From: JAVKFY01 sp040223615 | GTDB lineage: Bacteria; Pseudomonadota; Alphaproteobacteria; GCA-2731375 | Length of the DNA: 64,000 nucleotides | NCBI GenBank assembly: GCA_040223615.1 | Contig: JAVKFY010000046.1 | Coordinates: 91,238-155,237, forward strand | Reading direction: 5' to 3' | Shown: in pieces, positions 43,998 through 53,209 of the stretch | Numbering within the stretch: the stretch's first letter is position 1 | How the letters are laid out: each line of letters opens with the position of its first letter | Translations under genes and position numbers: made by a program | Notes under the pieces: model-generated | What the model was told of the DNA's origin: nothing | Database searches by the model: none | What the model saw: the letters and a program-made list of their open reading frames with translations, nothing else

Positions 43998-44393
43998 CTA
44001 CCCGCCGGCGCCCTTGATCGCGACGGCGTCGATCTCGACCTTCATGCCGGGGTCGGCCAGCTTGGCGATCTCGATCAGGGTCGAGACCGGAAAGGGTTCG
44101 GTGAAGAATTCGCGCCGCGCCTTCCAGACCTCTTCGCGCTCGCGGATGTCGGTGACGTAGATCTGCACCCGCACGATGTCGTCCATCTTGGCGCCGGCCG
44201 CCTCGATCAAGAGCTTGATGCGGGTGAATATTTCCTTCGACTGGGCGTAGACCGTGGTCGCGCCCAGGTCGTCGGCCAGGCCCCGCGCGGTCAGGCCGGC
44301 GATGTGGACGTGATCGCCGATCACCAGGCAGTTCGACCAGGTCTCCGTCGGCGGCTCGGCGACCTGCGGGCTGGTGATGCGTTGCTTCTTCAT
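43998..44393 (-). CDS. RidA/YjgF-family protein
   Basis: A 131-residue protein of the Rid family. The conserved arginine is in IVRVQIYVTD and the late acidic position in KVEIDAVAI. Rid proteins hydrolyse reactive enamine/imine intermediates of amino acid metabolism, although subgroups outside RidA differ in role. It is on the same strand as the aminotransferase (55 nt after its stop) and the amidohydrolase, which fits an amine-linked pathway. Confidence 0.82.
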   Translation of the reverse strand: MKKQRITSPQVAEPPTETWSNCLVIGDHVHIAGLTARGLADDLGATTVYAQSKEIFTRIKLLIEAAGAKMDDIVRVQIYVTDIREREEVWKARREFFTEPFPVSTLIEIAKLADPGMKVEIDAVAIKGAGG

Positions 44394-44448
44394 CTGCTGC
44401 GACTCCCGGAATGGACGTGGTGGCTGGCCTGCCGAAGCATGGCGCGAC

Positions 44449-45780
44449 TCAGGCGACCTCGGCGATGGCGCGCTCGATCGCGCCAGCCAGCTTGGTTGCG
44501 ATCTCGTCGACCTCGGCCTCGGTGACGATATATGGCGGCGCCAGCAGGACATGATCGCCATACTGGCCGTCGACCGTGCCGCCCATCGGATAGACCATCA
44601 GGCCGTCCGCCATCGCCTGGCGCTTGATCTTCTGGTTCAGCTTCAAGGACGGCTCGAACGGCGTCTTGCTCGCGCGGTCGGCGACCAGCTCGACCGCCCG
44701 GAACAGGCCGCGACCGCGGATATCGCCGACATGGGCGTGGTTGCCCAGCCGCTCGTGCAGCATCCGGTCCAGCGCCTCGCCCATCGCGCGCACGTTGGCC
44801 AGCAGGTCGTCGTCCTCGATCCGCCGCTGCACCGCCAGTGCCGCCGCGCACGCCACCGGGTGCGCCATGTAGGTGTGGCCGTGCATGAACGCGCCGGAGC
44901 CGTTGACGATGGCATCGAAGATCTTCTGCGCGCACAGCACCGCGCCGATCGGCTGATAGCCGGCGCCCAGGCCCTTGGCGGTCACCAGCAGGTCCGGCGC
45001 GATGCCCTCCTGCTCGCAGGCATAGAGGCTGCCGGTCCGGCCCATGCCGCACATCACCTCGTCCAGGATCAGCAGCACGCCATGGCGGTCGCAGATCTCG
45101 CGGACGCGCTTGAAATAGCCGGGCACGGCGGCGACCGCTCCGGCGGTGGCGCCGACCACCGGTTCGGCGATGAACGCGATCACCGTGTCCGGGCCGAGCT
45201 CGGCCAGCTTGGCCTCCAGCTCGTCGGCGACGCGCTGGCCGTATTGTTCCTCGCTCTCGTCGGCGCGGCGGCCGCGATAGGCGAAGCACGGCGAGATGTG
45301 ATGCGCCTCGGTCAGCATCGGCGCGTAGGGCTCGCGCCGCCAGCGGTTGCCGCCGACGCTGAGCGCGCCCAGCGTGTTGCCGTGATAGCTCTGCCAGCGG
45401 GCGATGAAATGCCGGCGCTGCGGCTGCCCGAGCTCCAGGAAATACTGCCGCGCCATCTTCAACGCCGCCTCGACCGCCTCGGAGCCGCCGGAAACGAAAT
45501 AGGTCCGCGCCAGCCCGTCCGGCGCCTGCGCGATCAGGTGGTCGGACAGCGCCTCGGCCGGTTCGGTGCTGAAGAACGAAGTATGGGCATAACTCAGTTG
45601 CCCAACCTGCGCGGCGACCGCCTCGCCCACCGCCGTATCGCTATGCCCCAGGCACGAGACCGCGGCACCGCCGCAGGCGTCCAGATAGCGCCTGCCGTCC
45701 GCGTCGACGATGTAGCAACCGTCGCCGCGGACGGCGATCGGCATCGACTGTCGCGGGTCGCGGTGGAAAATCGTGCTCAT
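44449..45780 (-). CDS. Class III PLP-dependent aminotransferase
   Basis: A 443-residue omega-type aminotransferase. SGGSEAVEAALKMARQY binds the phosphate, LILDEVMCGMGRTG has the cofactor aspartate, and the Schiff-base lysine is in LVTAKGLGAGYQPIGA near residue 280. It moves an amino group between an amine or non-alpha amino acid and a keto acid; the substrate is unknown. It is divergent from the TAXI transporter genes, which might import a related compound. Confidence 0.87.
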   Translation of the reverse strand: MSTIFHRDPRQSMPIAVRGDGCYIVDADGRRYLDACGGAAVSCLGHSDTAVGEAVAAQVGQLSYAHTSFFSTEPAEALSDHLIAQAPDGLARTYFVSGGSEAVEAALKMARQYFLELGQPQRRHFIARWQSYHGNTLGALSVGGNRWRREPYAPMLTEAHHISPCFAYRGRRADESEEQYGQRVADELEAKLAELGPDTVIAFIAEPVVGATAGAVAAVPGYFKRVREICDRHGVLLILDEVMCGMGRTGSLYACEQEGIAPDLLVTAKGLGAGYQPIGAVLCAQKIFDAIVNGSGAFMHGHTYMAHPVACAAALAVQRRIEDDDLLANVRAMGEALDRMLHERLGNHAHVGDIRGRGLFRAVELVADRASKTPFEPSLKLNQKIKRQAMADGLMVYPMGGTVDGQYGDHVLLAPPYIVTEAEVDEIATKLAGAIERAIAEVA

Positions 45781-45958
45781 GGCTAGCCTCCGGGATCACG
45801 CGTCCACCTTGCCGCGCCAACGGTCCGGACGCAATCGATGCCGGCGCGGCGTCGCGGTGATTCGGTCAAACCCGTTACACGGCCGCGCGAACCGGTTAGG
45901 CTTCCTAGCTTGCACGCGCCCGTAGGGTATCCGGGTCGCGATTCAAAGGGAGGCAGAG

Positions 45959-46924
45959 ATGTACCAGTTCAAGACTTTCGCCGCGACGGTCGCGCTCGCG
46001 ACCGGCCTGGGTATGGGCGCGGCGGCAGCTGAAGAGACATTCATTACCATCGGCACCGGCGGCCAGACCGGCGTGTACTACGTCGTCGGACAGTCGATCT
46101 GCCGGCTGGTCAATCGTGGCTCGGCCAAGCACAACATCAAGTGCACCGCGCCGTCGACCGGCGGTTCGATCGACAACATCAACGCGATCAAGAACGGCGA
46201 CCGGCAGATGGGCGTGGCCCAGTCGGACTGGCAGTTCCATGCCTATAACGGCACCTCGAAGTTCGAAGGTGACAAGTTCGACAAGCTGCGCGCGGTATTC
46301 TCCGTGCACGGCGAGCCGTTCACCGTGGTGGCCCGCTCCGATTCCGGCATCAGCAGCTTCGACGACCTGAAGGGCAAGCGGGTCAACATCGGCAATCCCG
46401 GTTCCGGCCAGCGCGCCACCATGGACGTGGTGCTGGCGGCCAAGGGCTGGACCCTCGACGACTTCTCACTGGCATCCGAGCTGAAGGCCTCCGAACAGGC
46501 CGGCGCGCTGGGCGACAACAAGATCGACGCGATGATCTATACCGTCGGCCATCCCGCCGGCGCGATCCAGGAAGCGACCACCACCACCGACGCCAAGCTG
46601 ATCCCGGTCACCGGCGCGGCGATCGACAAGCTGGTCGGCGACAACCCCTACTATGCCGCCGCGACTATTCCGGGTGGCATGTACAAGGGCACCGACGCCG
46701 ACGTGCAGACCTTCGGCGTGAAGGCCACCTTCGTTTCCTCCTCCGACGTGCCGGAAGAGGTGATCTACCAGGTGGTGAAGGCGGTGTTCGACAATTTCGA
46801 CCGCTTCAAGAAGCTGCATCCGGCCTTTGCCAATCTGACGGAGAAGGACATGATCTCCGGCGGCCTGTCGGCGCCGCTGCACGACGGCGCCGCGCGCTAC
46901 TACAAGGAGCGCGGCTGGATGTAA
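45959..46924 (+). CDS. TAXI-type TRAP transporter solute-binding protein
   Basis: A 321-residue periplasmic protein with a signal peptide (residues 1-24, ending GAAAAEE). The TAXI signature ITIGTGGQTGVYY starts the mature protein, and GKRVNIGNPGSGQRATM is the second conserved block. It binds the substrate for the fused permease encoded next; glutamate-like and other organic acids are known for the family. AAGGGAGG upstream of the ATG is a strong ribosome site. Confidence 0.9.
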   Translation: MYQFKTFAATVALATGLGMGAAAAEETFITIGTGGQTGVYYVVGQSICRLVNRGSAKHNIKCTAPSTGGSIDNINAIKNGDRQMGVAQSDWQFHAYNGTSKFEGDKFDKLRAVFSVHGEPFTVVARSDSGISSFDDLKGKRVNIGNPGSGQRATMDVVLAAKGWTLDDFSLASELKASEQAGALGDNKIDAMIYTVGHPAGAIQEATTTTDAKLIPVTGAAIDKLVGDNPYYAAATIPGGMYKGTDADVQTFGVKATFVSSSDVPEEVIYQVVKAVFDNFDRFKKLHPAFANLTEKDMISGGLSAPLHDGAARYYKERGWM

Positions 46925-46934
46925 TCAGTTCGCA

Positions 46935-46963
46935 GGGGCGTGCCGGTGCCGCCGGCGCGCCCC
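46935..46963. other. Intercistronic stem-loop between TRAP genes
   Basis: GGGGCGTGCCGG (46935-46946) pairs with CCGGCGCGCCCC (46952-46963) over 12 positions with one G-U pair and a 5-nt loop. There is no T-run. Such stem-loops between a binding protein gene and its permease gene usually stabilise the upstream message so that more binding protein is made. Confidence 0.65.
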
Positions 46964-46997
46964 TCGAACCGGATCGTAGCGCTTGGGGGAGGCGGAA

Positions 46998-49751
46998 ATG
47001 GCGGACGCTGCGGGGGCGGGGCGTGACGGCAAGAACGGCTTGGATCAGGCCGAGCTCGACGAACTCGTCGCCGCCGCGGATATCGGCGGACGGTCGGCCG
47101 GTGGCTTCGTCGGCCGCCTGATCGCGGCGATCGCGCTGGTCTGGTCGCTGTTCCAGCTCTGGTTCGCCTCGCCGCTGCCCTTCGCCGTCGGCTTCGGCGT
47201 GTTCAACGACACCGAGGCCCGCTCGATCCACCTCGCCTTCGCCGTGGTGCTCGCCTTCCTGGCCTTTCCGCCGGCCCGGACCACGGCGCAGATCGTCCTC
47301 GGCGTCGCCGTGCCGGTGGTGCTCGGCGGCCTGCTGGCGCTGTCGGCCGGCGACGTGTTCCCGGCCTGGATCATCGTCGCCGTGGCGCTGGTGCTGGCCT
47401 TCGCCGCCGCGCTGCCGACCCGCAGCGACCGGGTGGCGATCCAGGAATGGGCGCTGGCCGCGATCGGCGGCTTCTGCGCCGCCTACCTGTTCATCTTCTA
47501 CGCCCCGCTCGCCGACCGCGTCGGCCAGCCGATCTTCATGGACTACCTGGTCTCGATCATCGGCCTGCTGATCCTGCTGGAGGCGACGCGGCGCGCGCTG
47601 GGCCCGGCGCTGGTGATCGTCGCCGGCTTCTTCCTGCTCTACACCGTGCTCGGCCCCTACATGCCGGACATCGTCGCGCACAAGGGCAACAACCTGCGCG
47701 AGATCATCAACCACCACTGGATCACCACCGAGGGCGTGTTCGGCATCGCACTCGGCGTGTCGACCTCCTTCGTGTTCCTGTTCGTGCTGTTCGGCTCGCT
47801 GCTCGACAAGGCCGGCGCCGGCAACTACTTCATCCAGGTCGCCTTCTCGCTGATGGGCCACATGAAGGGCGGCCCGGCCAAGGCGGCGGTGGTCTCCTCG
47901 GCCATGACCGGCCTGATCTCCGGCTCGTCGATCGCCAACGTGGTCACCACCGGCACCTTCACCATCCCGCTGATGAAGAAGGTCGGCTTCTCGTCGGAGA
48001 AGGCCGGCGCGGTGGAGGTCGCCTCGTCGGTGAACGGCCAGATCATGCCGCCGGTGATGGGCGCCGCCGCCTTCCTGATGGTCGAGTATGTCGGCATCCC
48101 GTATTTCGACGTCGTCACCCACGCCTTCCTGCCGGCGGTGATCAGCTACATCGCGCTGGTCTACATCGTGCACTTGGAGGCGGCGAAGGCCGGCATGGAG
48201 GGCCTGCCACGGTCCTATGTGCCGGGCCCGTGGATGCGTCGCATCGTCGGCTTCGTGTTCGGCGTGGTGCTGCTCTGCGCGGTCTCGCTGGCGGTCTACT
48301 ACGGCATGGGCTGGATGCGGCCCGCCTTCGGCGACGCCGCGCCTTATGTCGTCTTTGCTTTCCTGACCGCGGTCTATGTCGGCCTGGTCGCGTTCGGATC
48401 GCGCTATCCGGAACCGAGGATGGACGACCCGAACGCGCCAATCGCCGCGCTGCCGCTGCCCGGCCCAACGGTGAAGTCCGGCCTGCATTTCATCCTGCCG
48501 GTGGTGGTTCTGGTCTGGGCGCTGATGGTCGACCGGCTGTCGCCCGGCCTGTCGGCCTTCTGGGCCTCGGCCTTCATGATCTTCATCCTGCTGACGCAGC
48601 GGCCGCTATTCGCGATGTTCCGCAAGCAGGGCAACATGGCCGCCGAGATCAAGCGCGGCTGGAACGAGCTGATCGAGGGGCTGATCGGCGGCGCCCGCAA
48701 CATGATCGGCATCGGCATCGCCACCGCGACCGCCGGCATCATTGTCGGCGCGGTGTCGCAGACCGGCGTCGGCTCGGCGCTGGCCGAGGTGGTCGAGGTG
48801 CTGTCGGGCGGCAACCTGCTGGCGATCCTGTTCCTGACCGCGGTCCTGTCGCTGATCCTCGGCATGGGGCTGCCGACCACGGCAAACTACATCGTGGTCT
48901 CCGCGCTGCTGGCACCGGTAATCGTCACCCTGGGCCAGGAGAACGGCCTGATCGTGCCGCTGATCGCGGTGCACCTGTTCGTGTTCTACTTCGGCATCAT
49001 GGCCGACGTGACGCCGCCGGTCGGCCTGGCCTCATTCGCCGCCGCGGCGGTCTCCGGCGGCGATCCGATCAAGACCGGCTTCGTCGCCTTCTTCTATTCG
49101 CTGCGCACCGCCGCGTTGCCGTTCCTGTTCATCTTCAACACCGACCTGCTGCTGATCAACGTCGACATCGCGCACGGCATCTTCATCTTCATCGCCGCGA
49201 CGGTGGCGATGCTGCTGTTCGCGGCCGCGACCCAGGGCTGGTTCCTGACTCGCAACCGGATCTGGGAGACCGTGGCGCTGCTGCTGCTGGCCTTTACCTT
49301 CTTCAGGCCGGGCTTCTGGATGGACATGATCGTGCCGCCCTTCGAGGACGTGCCGCCGGCGCAGATCGCCGAGGCCGCCGGCCGGGTGCCGCAGGGCGAG
49401 GCCATGCGGCTGCGCATCGCCGGCATGGACGCGGTCGGCAACCAGCGCGAGTGGGTGGTGCTGCTGACCGTGCCGGACGGCGCCGACGGCCCGGCCCGGC
49501 TGGAGGCCGCCGGCCTCACGTTGATCGACAATGACGGCAAGACCATGATCGACGAGGTCGCGTTCGGCTCGCCGGCACAGAAGCTCGGCCTGGACTGGGA
49601 CCAGCAGATCGTCCGGGTGTCGCTGCCGGCCTCGGCGCCATCGAAATACTGGATGTACATACCGGCACTGGCGCTGCTCGCCCTGGTGGTCTGGATGCAG
49701 CGGCGGCGCGCCACACCGACGCCCCCGCGCAAGTCCGCGGCGACGGCCTGA
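46998..49751 (+). CDS. TRAP transporter fused permease, TAXI type
   Basis: A 917-residue membrane protein. The first third corresponds to the small DctQ-like part, the middle two thirds to the DctM permease (VSSAMTGLISGSSIANVVTT, then GQIMPPVMGAAAFLMVEY and ILGMGLPTTANYIVVSAL). The last about 170 residues, after LLLLAFTFFRPG, form a soluble segment that resembles the DUF3394 tail of this permease type. It works with the TAXI binding protein, using a sodium or proton gradient. Start ATG 46998 has GGGGGAGG upstream. Confidence 0.9.
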   Translation: MADAAGAGRDGKNGLDQAELDELVAAADIGGRSAGGFVGRLIAAIALVWSLFQLWFASPLPFAVGFGVFNDTEARSIHLAFAVVLAFLAFPPARTTAQIVLGVAVPVVLGGLLALSAGDVFPAWIIVAVALVLAFAAALPTRSDRVAIQEWALAAIGGFCAAYLFIFYAPLADRVGQPIFMDYLVSIIGLLILLEATRRALGPALVIVAGFFLLYTVLGPYMPDIVAHKGNNLREIINHHWITTEGVFGIALGVSTSFVFLFVLFGSLLDKAGAGNYFIQVAFSLMGHMKGGPAKAAVVSSAMTGLISGSSIANVVTTGTFTIPLMKKVGFSSEKAGAVEVASSVNGQIMPPVMGAAAFLMVEYVGIPYFDVVTHAFLPAVISYIALVYIVHLEAAKAGMEGLPRSYVPGPWMRRIVGFVFGVVLLCAVSLAVYYGMGWMRPAFGDAAPYVVFAFLTAVYVGLVAFGSRYPEPRMDDPNAPIAALPLPGPTVKSGLHFILPVVVLVWALMVDRLSPGLSAFWASAFMIFILLTQRPLFAMFRKQGNMAAEIKRGWNELIEGLIGGARNMIGIGIATATAGIIVGAVSQTGVGSALAEVVEVLSGGNLLAILFLTAVLSLILGMGLPTTANYIVVSALLAPVIVTLGQENGLIVPLIAVHLFVFYFGIMADVTPPVGLASFAAAAVSGGDPIKTGFVAFFYSLRTAALPFLFIFNTDLLLINVDIAHGIFIFIAATVAMLLFAAATQGWFLTRNRIWETVALLLLAFTFFRPGFWMDMIVPPFEDVPPAQIAEAAGRVPQGEAMRLRIAGMDAVGNQREWVVLLTVPDGADGPARLEAAGLTLIDNDGKTMIDEVAFGSPAQKLGLDWDQQIVRVSLPASAPSKYWMYIPALALLALVVWMQRRRATPTPPRKSAATA

Positions 49752-49766
49752 GCCAAGGAGGCTTCG

Positions 49767-50192
49767 ATGTACAAGGCGATACTCGTCCCCGTCGACCTCG
49801 AGCACGAGAGCTCGTGGCGAAAGGCGCTGCCGGCGGCGACCATGCTGGCCGACACCTGCGGCGCGGCCCTGCACCTGCTGACCGTGGTGCCCGACATCCG
49901 CACCCAGATGGTCTCGCAATATTTCCCGACCGACTTCGAGAAGAAGGCGGCGGCCGACGCGGCAACCAGGCTCAAGGCCTTCGCCGGCCAGCAACTGGCC
50001 GGCCGCGACGTCAAGCTGCACGTGAAGACCGGCAGCGTCTACCGCTCGATCTGCGCCGAGGCGGAACGGCTCGGCATCGACCTGATCGTGATGGGTTCGC
50101 ACCGGCCGGAGCTGGCCGACATCCTGATCGGCCCGAACGCCGAACAGGTCGCCCGCCACGCCCCGATCTCGGTGCTGATCGTCCGCGCCTAG
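49767..50192 (+). CDS. UspA-family protein linked to the TRAP transporter
   Basis: A 141-residue universal stress protein. The N-terminal MYKAILVPVDLEH and the C-terminal nucleotide-binding IVMGSHRPELADILIGPNAE (G2xG9xG type, slightly degenerate) are typical. It starts 15 nt after the permease stop, with AAGGAGG upstream. In other bacteria the UspA protein TeaD next to the TeaABC TRAP transporter regulates transport; a similar role is inferred here. Confidence 0.87.
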   Translation: MYKAILVPVDLEHESSWRKALPAATMLADTCGAALHLLTVVPDIRTQMVSQYFPTDFEKKAAADAATRLKAFAGQQLAGRDVKLHVKTGSVYRSICAEAERLGIDLIVMGSHRPELADILIGPNAEQVARHAPISVLIVRA

Positions 50193-50207
50193 CCGGCGTT
50201 CAGACTT

Positions 50208-51503
50208 CTACCCCAGCATCCCGGACAGCGCCGTTGCGATGCCGAGGAACGAGAAGAAGCCGGCAACGTCGGTGACGGTCGTCAGGATGATCGACGAGGC
50301 CACCGCCGGGTCCTGACCCAGCCGGGCCAGCACGATCGGCACCAGCGCCCCGGCGGTGCCGGCGGCGACCATCGAGATCACCATCGACGCGGCGATCACC
50401 AGCACCAGCCCGACACTGCCGCTCCAGAAGTACACGCCGATGCCGCAGGTGATGGCGATGGCGACGCCGTTCCAGAAGCCGGCATTCATCTCCTTGCGCA
50501 TCACCCGGAACCAGTGCCCGACGGTGATCTCGCGCAGCGCCAGGCCGCGCATGGTCACCGCCAGCGCCTGCGCGCCGGCATTGCCGGACTGCCCGGCGAC
50601 CACCGGCAGCAGCACGGCGAGCGCGGTGAAGGTGGCGATGGTCTCCTCGAACAGACCGACCACCGAGGCGGCCAGGAACGCGGTCAGCAGGTTGATCTGC
50701 AGCCACGGCATGCGCTTGCGCAGCGCGAACCAGCTCGGCGACAGGGCGCGCTCGTCCTTGCTGGCGCCGACCATGGTCTGGATGTCGATGCTGGCCTCGT
50801 CCTTCAACGCGCCGAGCAGTCGGCCGTGGCGCACCAGGCCGAGCACGCGGCCGTCGAGATCGACCACGGGCAGCTCGTCCAGGTCGTGCGTCTCCAGCTT
50901 CTTCACCACCTCTTCCTGCAGGTCCATCGGCGCGACCACGGCGCGAACCGGCTCCATCAGGGTCTCGAGCACGGTGTCGTTGTCGTGGAAGGCGAGCTGG
51001 CGCAGGTCGACCAGGCCGGCGAGGCGGTTCTCCTCGTCGAGCAGCTTGACGTAGTGCACCCGGCGTTCGCTCTCGCGCAGCAGCGTCAGGGCGCGGCCGA
51101 CGGTGGCGTCAAGCGGCAGGCTGAACACGCCGGTGTCCATCAGCCGGCCGGCGGTGCCCTCCGGATAGTCCAGTATCTGCCGGAGCTGCTCAGCGGCGGC
51201 TTCCGGCAGCCCGGCGAGCACGGCGGCGCGCTCCGCCGCCGGAATCTGGCCGAGCAGCGCGGCGGCCCGGTTGCGCTCGGGTTGGTCGAGCACGGCGATG
51301 CGCGCCGCGTCGGGCAACTGGCGCAGCGCCGCGGCGCCGGTCATCGGCGTCATGGCATTGACCACCGCGATGCGCGCCTCCGGCGTCAGCGGCGTCAGGT
51401 AATCGGCGATGCGAGCCTCGGGCAGGTCGTCGATGGCGCGTGCGGCTTCGGCCGGATGGCTGGCCAGATAGGTGCTGGCGAGAATTTGTGCGGCGGCGCT
51501 CAT
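50208..51503 (-). CDS. mgtE: MgtE-type magnesium transporter
   Basis: A 431-residue protein with the full MgtE plan: helical N domain (about 1-125), a CBS pair (about 126-250, with LMDTGVFSLPLDATVGRAL and DELPVVDLDG) and five membrane helices (about 275-431). The signature PVVAGQSGNAGAQALAVTMRG is in the pore region. It takes up Mg(II), gated by intracellular Mg(II) at the N/CBS domains. Its start overlaps the stop of the half-MgtE gene (ATGA), so the two are coupled. Confidence 0.9.
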   Translation of the reverse strand: MSAAAQILASTYLASHPAEAARAIDDLPEARIADYLTPLTPEARIAVVNAMTPMTGAAALRQLPDAARIAVLDQPERNRAAALLGQIPAAERAAVLAGLPEAAAEQLRQILDYPEGTAGRLMDTGVFSLPLDATVGRALTLLRESERRVHYVKLLDEENRLAGLVDLRQLAFHDNDTVLETLMEPVRAVVAPMDLQEEVVKKLETHDLDELPVVDLDGRVLGLVRHGRLLGALKDEASIDIQTMVGASKDERALSPSWFALRKRMPWLQINLLTAFLAASVVGLFEETIATFTALAVLLPVVAGQSGNAGAQALAVTMRGLALREITVGHWFRVMRKEMNAGFWNGVAIAITCGIGVYFWSGSVGLVLVIAASMVISMVAAGTAGALVPIVLARLGQDPAVASSIILTTVTDVAGFFSFLGIATALSGMLG

Positions 51504-52351
51504 CGCGGCTTCTCCCCGGTGCTGGCCGCGGCGCCCGCGTTGTTGCCCTTCGCCATCGAGGTCGACAGGATTTCCGCCAGGCCGACATAGACGCTGTTTG
51601 CCAGGCTCATATATTCACCGCTTTCGTGGGCGGCGGCGGCGGCCTGCTGCTGCTGTTGCGCGCGACGCAGCGCGGCATGGCGGATGTTGCCGATCAGCTT
51701 GCCGTCATGATCGACCACCGGCAGGCTGTCGACTTCGTCCCAGGCCGGCTCGTCCAGCGCGCTTTCGGTCGAGCCATTGGCGCGCAACACGCCGCGCGCC
51801 GGCATCGCCGCGTCGTCCACCGTGTCGGTCCCTGCCAGCGTCAGCAGCCGGCGCACCGACACGAAGCCGAGCAGCCGCTGCGCCGCGTCGACCAGATAGA
51901 CCGCACCAGGCGGCACGTCCGCATGCGTCAGTCGCTGGCGCGCGAGGCTGACCGGCGTGCCGGTCTCGATTGTCGCGACGTTGGTGTCGATCCAGGCCCC
52001 GACCCGGTGCGAGGGCTGGTGCAGGATGACCTGAAGCTGCATTCGCGTCGGCGCCTTCAGCGCGTGCAGCAGCTCGCCGCGCCGGCCGGCATCGACCTGC
52101 CGCAGCAGCGAGGCCGCCGCCCGGCGCGGCATATCGCCGAGATAACGCGCCGCAACGGCCGGTGGCAGCGCCTCCAGACAGGCGGCGGCCACCGCCGGCG
52201 ACAGCCGGGTCAGCACGTCGGCGGCCAGGTCGTCGCCAATCGTCGGCAGCAGCGTAGCCGTGTCGACCGGATCGATGGTCTCCAGCACCGCCACCGCCTC
52301 GCGCGGGTGACGTTGCAGGTAGCGTTCGGCCAGCTCGCCATACTCAGCCAT
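51500..52351 (-). CDS. Half-MgtE: soluble MgtE N + CBS domains without membrane part
   Basis: A 283-residue soluble protein. The N domain (about 1-110, with helical repeats such as PVDTATLLPTIGDDLAADVL and CLEALPPAVAARYLGDM) and a CBS pair (about 120-225, ending SLPVVDHDGKLIGNI) match the cytosolic part of MgtE. Instead of membrane helices it ends in a QQQQQ/alanine-rich linker and 50 polar residues. It may bind Mg(II) and act on the adjacent transporter or on other partners. It overlaps both neighbours (8 nt with the MscS gene, 4 nt with mgtE). Confidence 0.82.
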   Translation of the reverse strand: MAEYGELAERYLQRHPREAVAVLETIDPVDTATLLPTIGDDLAADVLTRLSPAVAAACLEALPPAVAARYLGDMPRRAAASLLRQVDAGRRGELLHALKAPTRMQLQVILHQPSHRVGAWIDTNVATIETGTPVSLARQRLTHADVPPGAVYLVDAAQRLLGFVSVRRLLTLAGTDTVDDAAMPARGVLRANGSTESALDEPAWDEVDSLPVVDHDGKLIGNIRHAALRRAQQQQQAAAAAHESGEYMSLANSVYVGLAEILSTSMAKGNNAGAAASTGEKPR

Positions 52352-53174
52352 GCGCCGCCCCCGTCGTCAGCACCAGCGTCGCCTGTTCCGCGAACAGGTG
52401 CGCCGGCACGGTGAGCCGGCCGTCGGCGGTCTCCAGGATCACCGCGACGGCGGTGACCTCAAGGATCGTGCCTTCCAGGCCGGCGATGCGGATGCGCTGG
52501 CCGACGTCGAAGTCGCGGTCGAGATAATGCGCGCCGATGACGTTGCTGACGAAGGCGCGCGCGCCCAGGCTGAAGGCCAGCGACAGGCCGCCCAGGAACG
52601 CGGCGATGGCGACCGCCAGCACGGTGATGATCACGGTGATGTCGATGCCGATCTGGTCCAGCCCGACGACCAGCAGGATCACCAGTGTCAGGCCCTGTAC
52701 CAGCCGCCCGGCCAGCATGCGCTGCTGCTCGCTCAACCCCGGCAGCGCCGCCGTGGTGGCGTCGCGCGCGATCCCGGCCAGGATCGCGCCGGCGAAGATG
52801 ATCAGGCAGCCGGACAGGATGTTCGGCAGGTAGCCGACGAGCTGGTCGAGCCAACCCGCGAACACGTACAGCCCCAACACCCGGGTCGCCGCGGTCAGGA
52901 AGAACAGGATCACCAGCCAGTAGATGATCGAAGCCAGGATCCGGGTGGTCGAGCCCTCCAGGCTGGCGGTGCGCACGAAACCGCCGAGACCGACCGCCTG
53001 GGCGCCGCGATTCAGGGTCCGCGCCGAGCGCAAGGTGATGGCGCGCAGCACGCGGGCCACGACCCAGCCCAGGACCAGCAGCAGGATCGCCATCAGCAGC
53101 GACGGCAGAAGTTCGATAGCGGAGTCGGCGAGCTGTCGCAGCGCCGCGGTCAGCGGTCTGGCTTGTTCGAGCAT
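52344..53174 (-). CDS. MscS-family small-conductance mechanosensitive channel
   Basis: A 276-residue membrane protein. Three or four membrane helices are followed by the pore-lining region (LGGLSLAFSLGARAFVSNVI) and the beta domain (DVGQRIRIAGLEGTILEV, VPAHLFAEQATL). It is a short member of the MscS family with only a small cytosolic cage. It releases solutes on osmotic shock. It lies between the CorC-type gene (35 nt) and the half-MgtE gene (8-nt overlap). Confidence 0.87.
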   Translation of the reverse strand: MLEQARPLTAALRQLADSAIELLPSLLMAILLLVLGWVVARVLRAITLRSARTLNRGAQAVGLGGFVRTASLEGSTTRILASIIYWLVILFFLTAATRVLGLYVFAGWLDQLVGYLPNILSGCLIIFAGAILAGIARDATTAALPGLSEQQRMLAGRLVQGLTLVILLVVGLDQIGIDITVIITVLAVAIAAFLGGLSLAFSLGARAFVSNVIGAHYLDRDFDVGQRIRIAGLEGTILEVTAVAVILETADGRLTVPAHLFAEQATLVLTTGAAHG

Positions 53175-53209
53175 GGTTACCCTCTCCTCCGGGATGGCCC
53201 GAGCCGGGC

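Noticed and set aside
46806..48488. A 560-codon open frame antisense to the TRAP permease
   Set aside because: It is rich in R, H, Q and D with no known motif, and the sense strand is a clear permease.
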